53,580 bases of DNA, taken from assembly GCF_001677885.1 (NCBI RefSeq), contig NZ_LOCQ01000037.1, positions 1 to 53,580 of the forward strand, in the 5' to 3' direction. Position numbers and translations under genes: made by a program. This document shows positions 46,853 to 53,580 of this stretch, one piece after another. The notes beneath the pieces are model-generated. The model did not search any database. It saw only the letters and a program-made list of their open reading frames with translations, and had not been told where the DNA came from. This DNA is from Janthinobacterium psychrotolerans. Its GTDB lineage: Bacteria > Pseudomonadota > Gammaproteobacteria > Burkholderiales > Burkholderiaceae_D. The first letter of the stretch is position 1. Each line of letters starts with the position of its first letter.

Positions 46853-48508
46853 ATGCGCCAGAATTTGCCAGTTACCAACCGTGAAACCCTGGTTCTCGAA
46901 GATCAGGCCATCGTCTCGAAAACGGACATGAACGGCAACATCGTCTACGTGAATCCGTATTTCAGCCAGGTCAGCGGCTTTACCGAGGCCGAACTGATCG
47001 GCTCGCCACAGAACATCGTGCGCCATCCCGACATGCCGGCCGAAGCGTTTGCCGACATGTGGGCCTCGCTCAAAGCCGGCACGCCCTGGACCGGCCTGGT
47101 GAAAAACCGCTGCAAGAACGGCGACTTCTACTGGGTGCGCGCCAACGTCACGCCGATCCGAGAAGCGGGCCAGACCATCGGCTACATGTCGGTGCGCGTA
47201 AAAGCCGACAAGGACCAGGTGAAAGTGGCCGAAGAGGCCTATCACGCCATCCGCAACCAGGAGGGCGGGCGCATCGTCATCAAGCACGGCCAGATCGTGC
47301 GCCCCGGCCTGGCCCATGTGCTGCACAAGCTGACCCATATGTCGCTCAACCTGCGCATCTGGATGGCGACCAGCGCCGTCAACTGCCTGCAGCTGCTGGT
47401 ATGCGCCATCACCCTGTTTGCCGCCGGCGGCGCCACCACCAACTACAGCATCTTCGGCGCCACCCTGGTCGGCTTCCTGATCAACGTTTTTCTGTGGTAC
47501 ACCTTGCGCACCTCGGTGCTGCAGCCCTTGAACAAGGCCCTGAACGGCGCGCGGGCGATCGCCGCCGGCGACTTGTCGGGCAGCTTTGAAACCGACAGCA
47601 CCGACGAAGTGGGCCAGCTGCTGCGCGCGCTGCAGCAGATGAACAGCAACCTGATCGCCACCATCCGCGACGTGCGCATCAATGTCGAAACCATGGCCGT
47701 GGCCACCAAGCAGATCGCGGTGGGCAATATGGATCTGTCGGGCCGCACCGAATCGCAGGCGGCCAGCCTGGAAGAGACGGCGTCGAGCATCGAGGAATTC
47801 TCGTCGACCGTCAAGCAGAACGCCGACAACTCGGTGCAGGCCAACGACCTGGCGGTGGCCGCCTCCAAAGTGGCGGTGCAGGGCGGCGCCATCGTTGCCG
47901 ACGTGATCACCACCATGGATGAAATCAATACCTCGTCGAAGAAGATCGTCGACATCATCGGCCTGATCGAAGGCATCGCCTTCCAGACCAATATCCTGGC
48001 CCTGAACGCGGCAGTGGAAGCGGCGCGCGCCGGCGAGCAGGGCCGCGGCTTTGCGGTGGTGGCCGGCGAAGTGCGCAACCTGGCGCAGCGCTCCTCGCTG
48101 GCGGCCAAGGACATCAAGCAGCTGATCGACATTTCCGTCAGCAAGGTCGGCGCCGGCATGGTGCAGGTCAACCGCGCCGGCACCACCATGGAACAAGTGG
48201 TCAGCTCGGTGCAGCAGGTCACCGCCATCATGCAGGAAATCTCGATCGCTTCGCGCGAACAGAGCATCGGCGTCGACCAGGTCAACAACGCCATCGCCCA
48301 CATGGACCAGGTAACACAGCAGAACGCGGCGCTGGTCGAGGAAGCGGCGGCCGCGGCCACGCGCCTGTCGGAAGAAGCGGCCAGCCTGTCGCAAGCGGTC
48401 AGCCTGTTCAACTTCGGCAAGATGCCGCCCACGCGCCAGGTCACACTGAAAAGTGGACGCGGCGCAGCCAATGCCGGCAACGCCAGCCTGAAACGCCTGG
48501 CAGCCTGA
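46853..48508 (+). CDS. aer: Aer-like methyl-accepting chemotaxis protein (PAS energy/oxygen sensor)
   Basis: A 551-residue chemoreceptor. The N-terminal PAS domain (about residues 10-120) has the Aer-type FAD-binding pattern VNPYFSQVSGFTEAELIG, IVRHPDMP and NGDFYWVRANVTPI. Two close membrane helices follow at about 165-215, then a HAMP segment. The cytoplasmic signalling domain contains the invariant hairpin EGIAFQTNILALNAAVEAAR. It directs swimming by cellular redox state. The ATG at 46853 is chosen by family N-terminus; an ATG eleven codons earlier exists. It lies just behind the FNR box and before hemN, fitting a low-oxygen response. Confidence 0.92.
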   Translation: MRQNLPVTNRETLVLEDQAIVSKTDMNGNIVYVNPYFSQVSGFTEAELIGSPQNIVRHPDMPAEAFADMWASLKAGTPWTGLVKNRCKNGDFYWVRANVTPIREAGQTIGYMSVRVKADKDQVKVAEEAYHAIRNQEGGRIVIKHGQIVRPGLAHVLHKLTHMSLNLRIWMATSAVNCLQLLVCAITLFAAGGATTNYSIFGATLVGFLINVFLWYTLRTSVLQPLNKALNGARAIAAGDLSGSFETDSTDEVGQLLRALQQMNSNLIATIRDVRINVETMAVATKQIAVGNMDLSGRTESQAASLEETASSIEEFSSTVKQNADNSVQANDLAVAASKVAVQGGAIVADVITTMDEINTSSKKIVDIIGLIEGIAFQTNILALNAAVEAARAGEQGRGFAVVAGEVRNLAQRSSLAAKDIKQLIDISVSKVGAGMVQVNRAGTTMEQVVSSVQQVTAIMQEISIASREQSIGVDQVNNAIAHMDQVTQQNAALVEEAAAAATRLSEEAASLSQAVSLFNFGKMPPTRQVTLKSGRGAANAGNASLKRLAA

Positions 48509-48530
48509 TCATTTCAAGAATCGAACCACC

Positions 48531-49988
48531 ATGTCCACATTACTGAACAACACCTCCGGCGAACTCGACGCCGTCGTCGAATTCGACCCTGTCATCATCG
48601 GCAAGATGAGCCAGTCCGGGCCACGCTACACCTCGTATCCGACCGCCGACCGCTTCCATGCCAACTTTGGCTATGGCAATTTTCTCGAAGCCGTGGCGGC
48701 GCTGCGCATGCGCGGCGGGCGCCGGCCGCTGTCGCTGTACGTGCACGTGCCGTTCTGCGACACCCTGTGCTACTACTGCGCCTGCAACAAGATCATCACC
48801 AAGGACCGCAGCAAGGCCGCCACCTACCTCAGCTACCTGAAGCAGGAAATCGCCATGCAGGCCAAGCTGTTTGCCGGCATGAACCAGATCGAGCAGCTGC
48901 ATTTCGGCGGCGGCACGCCGACCTACCTGAGCGAAAAACAGATGGACGAGCTGATGGCGCACCTGCGCCAGCATTTTGAGTTCGCGCCCGACGCCGATGG
49001 CGAATATTCGATCGAGATCGACCCGCGCACGGTTTCGCGCGAACGCGTGTTTTCGCTGCGCGCGCAAGGCTTCAACCGCATCAGCCTCGGCGTGCAGGAC
49101 TTCGATGCCGAGGTGCAAAAAGCCGTCAACCGCATCCAGCCCGAAGCCGAAACGGTGGCCGTGATGCAGGCGGCGCGCGACGCCGGTTTCCGCTCGGTCA
49201 GCATCGACCTGATCTATGGCTTGCCCAAGCAAAACATGGAAACCATGACGGAAACCCTGCGCAAGGTGATCAACGCCAGCCCCGACCGCATCGCCCTGTA
49301 CCACTACGCGCACATGCCGCACCTGTTCAAGCCGCAGCGCCGCATCCTCGACGCCGACATGCCCGACAGCGGCACCAAGCTGGCCATGCTGGGCCTGTGC
49401 ATCGCGCGCCTGACGGCGGCCGGCTATGTGTATATCGGCATGGACCATTTCGCCAAGCCCACCGACGACCTGGCCGTGGCACAGCGCCAGGGCCGCTTGC
49501 ACCGCAACTTCCAGGGCTACTCGACGCGCGCCGAAGCGGACCTGATCGCCTGTGGCGTGTCGGCCATCAGCTCGGTGGGCGCCGCCTACAGCCAGAATGA
49601 AAAGACGCTCGACGCCTACTACGAAAAACTCGACGAAGGCGTGCTGCCGATCGCGCGCGGCATCAAGCTGGAAACGGACGACATGCTGCGCCGTATCATT
49701 ATCCAGATGCTGATGTGCAATTTCGAACTGTCGATCGCCACCATCGAACAGGCGCACCCGGTGGTGTTCCGCAGCTACTTTGCGCCTGAACTGGAAAAAC
49801 TGCGCGAACTGGCGCGCGACGGCCTGCTCGTGATCGAAGAGGACTGGCTGACCGTCACGCCGAAAGGGCGTTTGCTGATCCGCAATATCTGCATGGTGTT
49901 CGACCGCCACCTGGCCGAGGCGCGCGCCAGGGCCGCGCTGGCGCCCGCCGACGCGCCGCAACCGCTGCGCTATTCGAAAACGGTGTAG
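48531..49988 (+). CDS. hemN: Oxygen-independent coproporphyrinogen III dehydrogenase
   Basis: A 485-residue radical-SAM enzyme that decarboxylates coproporphyrinogen III without oxygen in haem synthesis. SGPRYTSYPTADRF at the N-terminus, the cluster motif PFCDTLCYYCACNK (near residues 73-86), HFGGGTPTYLS and SIGVQ-type SLGVQDFDAEVQKAVNRIQ are characteristic of genuine HemN rather than HemW. It begins 22 bases after the aerotaxis receptor gene, so it probably uses the same FNR-dependent promoter, and it is followed 9 bases later by the TauE/SafE-like gene. Confidence 0.96.
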   Translation: MSTLLNNTSGELDAVVEFDPVIIGKMSQSGPRYTSYPTADRFHANFGYGNFLEAVAALRMRGGRRPLSLYVHVPFCDTLCYYCACNKIITKDRSKAATYLSYLKQEIAMQAKLFAGMNQIEQLHFGGGTPTYLSEKQMDELMAHLRQHFEFAPDADGEYSIEIDPRTVSRERVFSLRAQGFNRISLGVQDFDAEVQKAVNRIQPEAETVAVMQAARDAGFRSVSIDLIYGLPKQNMETMTETLRKVINASPDRIALYHYAHMPHLFKPQRRILDADMPDSGTKLAMLGLCIARLTAAGYVYIGMDHFAKPTDDLAVAQRQGRLHRNFQGYSTRAEADLIACGVSAISSVGAAYSQNEKTLDAYYEKLDEGVLPIARGIKLETDDMLRRIIIQMLMCNFELSIATIEQAHPVVFRSYFAPELEKLRELARDGLLVIEEDWLTVTPKGRLLIRNICMVFDRHLAEARARAALAPADAPQPLRYSKTV

Positions 49989-49997
49989 CGCCAGCCC

Positions 49998-50741
49998 ATG
50001 AATGCGTTCAGCCTCTTGCCGCTGTTCCTGGTCGGCCTGGCCGGCAGCGTGCACTGCATCGGCATGTGCGGCGGCATCGTCGGCGCGCTGTCGGTGGGCG
50101 TGTCCGCGCCCCGGCCACGCGCGGTGATCGCCATCCACGCGGTGCAGGACAGTGGCGCGCTGCGCGTGCTGGCCTATAACGGCGGACGCATCGCCAGCTA
50201 TATGCTGGCCGGCGCGGCGGCCGGCAGCCTGGCCGGCGCCGGCATGGTGCGCATGGCCTCGCTGCAGATCGCTGGCTACTGGCTGGCCAACCTGATGCTG
50301 GTCGCGCTGGGCCTGTACCTGATGGACGCCTGGCGCGGCCTGGCGCAGCTGGAAGCGGCCGGCAATGTGCTGTGGCGCCGCGTGCGCCCCCTGTTGCAAC
50401 CGCTGCTGCCGATGGACACGCCGCTCAAAGCGCTGGCCGTCGGCGCGCTGTGGGGCTGGGTGCCGTGCGGCATGGTCTACAGCGCCTTGCTGACAGCCAT
50501 GATGGCCGGCTCCGCCCTCCACGGCGCGGCCGCCATGGCCGCGTTTGGCCTGGGCACCTTGCCGACCCTGCTCGGCATGGGGCTGCTGGGCGCGCGACTG
50601 CGCCAGCACCTGCAGCGCCGCCGCGTGCGCATCGCCAGCGGCCTGCTGGTGCTGGGCTTTGGCCTGCTCGGTTTGCTGCGCGCGGCCAACGGCGTCTCGC
50701 TGGGCTGGCTCGACGCCCTGTGCGTGACGCCCCATCCATGA
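49998..50741 (+). CDS. TauE/SafE (UreH-like) membrane protein of the cco cluster
   Basis: A 247-residue membrane protein with about six segments and the N-terminal motif GSVHCIGMCGGIVGAL, which places it in the UreH-like/TauE-SafE group linked to metal handling. Such a gene usually lies before ccoI in cbb3-oxidase biogenesis clusters, where it is thought to help copper delivery; that role is inferred from position. The gene follows hemN by nine bases and precedes ccoI by 22. Confidence 0.87.
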   Translation: MNAFSLLPLFLVGLAGSVHCIGMCGGIVGALSVGVSAPRPRAVIAIHAVQDSGALRVLAYNGGRIASYMLAGAAAGSLAGAGMVRMASLQIAGYWLANLMLVALGLYLMDAWRGLAQLEAAGNVLWRRVRPLLQPLLPMDTPLKALAVGALWGWVPCGMVYSALLTAMMAGSALHGAAAMAAFGLGTLPTLLGMGLLGARLRQHLQRRRVRIASGLLVLGFGLLGLLRAANGVSLGWLDALCVTPHP

Positions 50742-50763
50742 AGAGACGCATGAAAACGAAGCC

Positions 50764-53193
50764 ATGAATGCCGTATTGAAATTGACCGACTGTTTCCATT
50801 GCGGCCTGCCCGTGCCGGCCGGCGCGCACTGGAACGTCACCATTGACGAACTTCCTCGCGCCATGTGCTGCCCCGGCTGCGCGGCGGTGGCGCAAACCAT
50901 CGTCGACATCGGCCAGAGCAAGTACTACAGCGAGCGCGACGACTACGCCGCCAACGCCGCAGGCGCCACCATGGTGCCGCCCGAACTGCGCCTGTACAGC
51001 AACGACGATGCGCAGTTCGCGCGCGACGCCAGCAGCTGCGAAGCGACCTTGTCGGTCGAAGGCATCCGCTGCGCCGCCTGCGTGTGGCTGATCGAGCGCC
51101 AGCTGACCCGCCTGCCCGGCGTGCAGGCGGCCAGCCTGAACGTCGCCACCGAACGCCTGTACGTACGCTGGAACCGCGCGCAGTGCGAGCCGGGCGACAT
51201 CCTGCAGGCGATACGGCAAGTTGGCTACACGGCCTACCCGTACGACGCCGTGCGCCACGGCGAGCAGCTGCAAAAAGCCAGCAAAACGTTGGGCCGGCAA
51301 CTGTTCGTGGCCGGCCTGTCGATGATGCAGGTGATGATGTACGTGGCGCCGTCCTACCTGGCGGCCGAAGACGGCACCCTGGACCCGGACATGGCCTCGC
51401 TGATGCGCTGGGCCAGCCTGATCCTGACACTGCCGGCCATCTGCTATTCGGCGCTGCCGTTTTTCCAGGGTGCCTGGTCCAGCCTGCGTGCGCGCACCCT
51501 GGGCATGGACGTGCCCGTCACGCTGGGCATCCTGGCGGCGTTTTTCGGCAGCCTGGCAGCGACTTTTACCGGCCAGGGCGAGGTGTATTTCGACTCGGCC
51601 ACCATGTTCATCTTCCTGTTGCTGTGCAGCCGCTATTTCGAGCTGCAGGCGCGCCGCAAGGCCGCCTCGGCGCTCGAACGCCTGCAGCACGCCTTGCCCG
51701 CTTCGGCCACCTTGCTGGCCGGCTTCCCGGACAGCCGCACCACCGCCCTGGTGCCGGCCGGCAGCTTGCGCACAGGCGACGTGATCCTGGTCAAACCCGG
51801 CGAGGCGATCGCCGCCGACAGTGTCATTATCGAAGGCAGCAGCGCGCTCGATTTGTCACTGCTGACGGGCGAGAGCGCGGCGCAGCGCAGGAACACCGGC
51901 GAGCAGGTGCCGGGCGGGGCGATCAACGCCAGCGCCGCGCTGCTGCTGCGCGTCTTGAAACCGGCGCGTGACAGCACCTTGTCCGATCTTTTGAAACTGA
52001 TCGAGCGTGCCGGCAGCGGCAAGCCGCAGATCGCGCAGTGGGCCGACAAGGTCGCCGCCTGGTTCGTGCTGGGCCTGCTGCTGTTTGCCGTTGCCGTGTT
52101 CGCCTTCTGGCACTGGCACGATCCGGCGCAAGCGTGGCCGGTGGCCATCGCCGTGCTGGTGGTGTCGTGTCCGTGCGCACTGTCGCTGGCCACGCCGACG
52201 GCGCTGGCCGCCGCCACCGACAGCCTGCTGCGGCGCGGCGTGCTGATCGTCCAGCCGCATGTGCTCGAAACCCTGCACCGCGCCACCCATATCGTGTTCG
52301 ACAAGACGGGCACCTTGACCCTGGGCCGGCCGGTGCTGCGGCAGACCGACAGCCTGGGGCCGCTGGACCAGCACGCCTGCCTGCGGATCGCCGCCGCGCT
52401 GGAAACGGGCAGCGCCCATCCGCTGGCGCAAGCCATCCTGGACGCGGCCGGCGCCATCGACCTCGATCATGCGACGCAGTTGCGCGAGGTACAGGGCCAG
52501 GGCCTCGAAGGCATGCTCAAAGGCGTGCGCTACCGCCTAGGCAATGCCGCTTTCGTGGCCGCCATGGCCGGCCCGCCCTCGGGTGACACGGCCGTCGGCG
52601 TGGCCGGCATGACGCCGCTGTACCTGGGCATCGACGGCCAGTGGCTGGCGCGCTTCCTGCTGAGCGACACGCTGCGCCCGGAAGCGCACGAAGTGGTCGA
52701 TTATTTCCACCGCCGTGGCAAGCAGGTGGTGCTCTTGAGCGGCGACCAGGAAGCGCTGACGCAAAGCGTGGCGCGAGAACTCGGCATCGCCACCGCCTGC
52801 GGCGAATGCCTGCCCGATGAAAAACTCGATTTCGTGCAGCAGTTGCAGGCCACCGGCGCGGTAGTGGCCATGGTCGGCGACGGCATCAACGACGCCGCCG
52901 TGCTCAGTGCCGCCGACGTCTCGTTCGCCATGGGCTCGGGCGCCGCGCTGGCGCAGGCGCACGCCGACACGGTGCTGCTGTCAAACCAGCTGCGCCCGGT
53001 GCTCGACACGGCCCGCACCGCCGCGCGCAGCATGCGCATCATCCGCGAAAACCTCGGCTGGGCCACCTTGTACAACCTCACCGCCATCCCGGCCGCCGCG
53101 CTGGGCTTTCTGAACCCGTGGCTGTCCGGCGTCGGCATGGCCGCCAGCTCGGCGGTCGTGATCGCCAACGCCTTGCGCCTGAGGAAAAGCTGA
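50764..53193 (+). CDS. ccoI: Copper-translocating P1B-type ATPase, CcoI type
   Basis: An 809-residue P-type ATPase that exports copper to the periplasm for cbb3 oxidase assembly. An N-terminal cysteine-rich segment (CFHCGLPVPAG, CCPGCAAVA) precedes a heavy-metal domain with GIRCAACVWLIER (Cys103, Cys106). The membrane metal site is CPC at 469-471 and the phosphorylated Asp513 lies in FDKTGTLTLG. The TGES equivalent is LLTGESAAQRR and the hinge is MVGDGINDAAVL. The cysteine-rich N-terminus and position before ccoS mark it as CcoI/FixI rather than CopA. The stop overlaps ccoS as TGATG. Confidence 0.94.
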   Translation: MNAVLKLTDCFHCGLPVPAGAHWNVTIDELPRAMCCPGCAAVAQTIVDIGQSKYYSERDDYAANAAGATMVPPELRLYSNDDAQFARDASSCEATLSVEGIRCAACVWLIERQLTRLPGVQAASLNVATERLYVRWNRAQCEPGDILQAIRQVGYTAYPYDAVRHGEQLQKASKTLGRQLFVAGLSMMQVMMYVAPSYLAAEDGTLDPDMASLMRWASLILTLPAICYSALPFFQGAWSSLRARTLGMDVPVTLGILAAFFGSLAATFTGQGEVYFDSATMFIFLLLCSRYFELQARRKAASALERLQHALPASATLLAGFPDSRTTALVPAGSLRTGDVILVKPGEAIAADSVIIEGSSALDLSLLTGESAAQRRNTGEQVPGGAINASAALLLRVLKPARDSTLSDLLKLIERAGSGKPQIAQWADKVAAWFVLGLLLFAVAVFAFWHWHDPAQAWPVAIAVLVVSCPCALSLATPTALAAATDSLLRRGVLIVQPHVLETLHRATHIVFDKTGTLTLGRPVLRQTDSLGPLDQHACLRIAAALETGSAHPLAQAILDAAGAIDLDHATQLREVQGQGLEGMLKGVRYRLGNAAFVAAMAGPPSGDTAVGVAGMTPLYLGIDGQWLARFLLSDTLRPEAHEVVDYFHRRGKQVVLLSGDQEALTQSVARELGIATACGECLPDEKLDFVQQLQATGAVVAMVGDGINDAAVLSAADVSFAMGSGAALAQAHADTVLLSNQLRPVLDTARTAARSMRIIRENLGWATLYNLTAIPAAALGFLNPWLSGVGMAASSAVVIANALRLRKS

Positions 53194-53378
53194 TGGAGTC
53201 CTTGTACCTGCTCATACCGCTGAGCATCGTGGTGGTCTTCATCGCGCTGTGGGTGTTCTTCACGGCCTCGGACGGCGGCCAGTTCGACGACCTGGTCGGA
53301 CCTGGCCTGCGCGTGCTGCAGGACGACGATACGACGCCGGAAGCTGCATCAAAACCATCGGCCGGCGAGCGCGACTGA
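53193..53378 (+). CDS. ccoS: Cbb3-type cytochrome oxidase assembly protein CcoS
   Basis: A 61-residue single-pass membrane protein. LYLLIPLSIVVVFIALWVFF is the membrane segment and SDGGQFDDL after it is the conserved CcoS motif. CcoS is needed for maturation of cbb3 oxidase cofactors. Its ATG overlaps the ccoI stop by one base. The structural genes ccoNOQP, which usually follow, are not in the window: a transposase gene begins four bases after the stop, on the other strand. Confidence 0.93.
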   Translation: MESLYLLIPLSIVVVFIALWVFFTASDGGQFDDLVGPGLRVLQDDDTTPEAASKPSAGERD

Positions 53379-53382
53379 AAGG

Positions 53383-53580
53383 CTATGTCACCATCAAATG
53401 TGGGAACGTCCCCAAAGTGGCCCTGAGCAAGCTTTCGGGGGACAATATTCTCCTGGCGTCGAGTATCCAGCGCCAGCCCAGGTAGTTGGGCAGGTAGCGC
53501 GTGGCCACGCCATGAAACGCGCGCAGCCAGCCACGCAGCCGGCTGTGATAGGCGTTGACGTTCTGCACATGCACCGTGCC
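53383..53580 (-). mobile_element. IS1595-family (ISXO2-like) transposase, C-terminal end
   Basis: The minus-strand frame enters from beyond the window and ends at a TAG at 53383-53385. It has [14 protein letters not shown] and [14 protein letters not shown], the C-terminal signature of ISXO2-type DDE/N transposases of the IS1595 family. Only about 65 residues are visible. The end of the element must be at or very near the ccoS stop codon; GGCTATGTCACC at 53381-53392 may belong to its terminal repeat, but this cannot be settled without the other end. Confidence 0.75.

Noticed and set aside
48540..50921. 793-codon minus-strand frame opposite hemN and the TauE/SafE gene
   Set aside because: Antisense shadow with no family features, though it is one of the longest frames in the window.

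Overview
The window is a GC-rich stretch of a betaproteobacterial chromosome. The gene content and gene orders (liu leucine catabolism with bio genes, rsmI-lpoA-yraN-diaA-dolP, lipB/lipA, hemN-ccoI-ccoS) and the short GTCGGGTTA...TAACCCGAC repeats fit Oxalobacteraceae (Janthinobacterium, Duganella or Massilia type). That assignment is by recognition only; no database was searched.

Layout. 1-565: 5' end of a 16S rRNA gene on the minus strand with its leader, boxA and promoter. 566-1924: an NSS sodium symporter. 1925-10207 (minus): eight co-directional genes that read as a peptidoglycan salvage cluster (GntR regulator, MurQ etherase, AmpG-like permease, DigH-like glycan hydrolase lipoprotein, BadF-type amino-sugar kinase, AmiD-like amidase lipoprotein, LysR regulator, D-Ala-D-Ala dipeptidase), with a divergent D-amino-acid dehydrogenase at 10477-11727 that could consume the released D-alanine. 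11791-12237: ychJ with a palindromic insertion. 12278-23155: leucine/isovalerate catabolism (liuB, liuC, liuD, liuE plus ghrA) with a complete bioAFDB block embedded in it, so the biotin-dependent carboxylase is encoded around the genes making its cofactor. 23156-23423: an 11-copy pentamer tandem repeat, a REP-like element, a terminator and tRNA-Pro(TGG).

23575-30223: a proline-rich TonB-like membrane protein, the conserved envelope block rsmI / lpoA-yraN-diaA-dolP, a TlpA-type thioredoxin, and an ECF sigma/anti-sigma pair. 30226-34849: PaaI thioesterase, PEBP-family protein overlapping an AraC regulator, a small Cys/His membrane protein and a TonB-dependent receptor. 34910-40153: ung, lipA, lipB, ybeD (all minus), with a MocR regulator and a wrecked Bcr-type MFS gene wedged between lipB and ybeD. 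40466-44426: FecR/DUF6600 protein, LysE exporter, DUF808 and YiaA membrane proteins. 44487-46595: a PAS-PAS-GGDEF-EAL protein.

46596-53378: a low-oxygen module. A perfect FNR/Anr box with a well placed -10 precedes an Aer-like aerotaxis receptor, followed by hemN, a TauE/SafE-type protein, ccoI and ccoS (haem synthesis and copper delivery for cbb3 oxidase). It is cut off by the 3' end of an IS1595-family transposase running out of the window. The most interesting items are the peptidoglycan salvage cluster, the bio-in-liu arrangement, the FNR promoter, the ychJ palindrome and the pentamer array.
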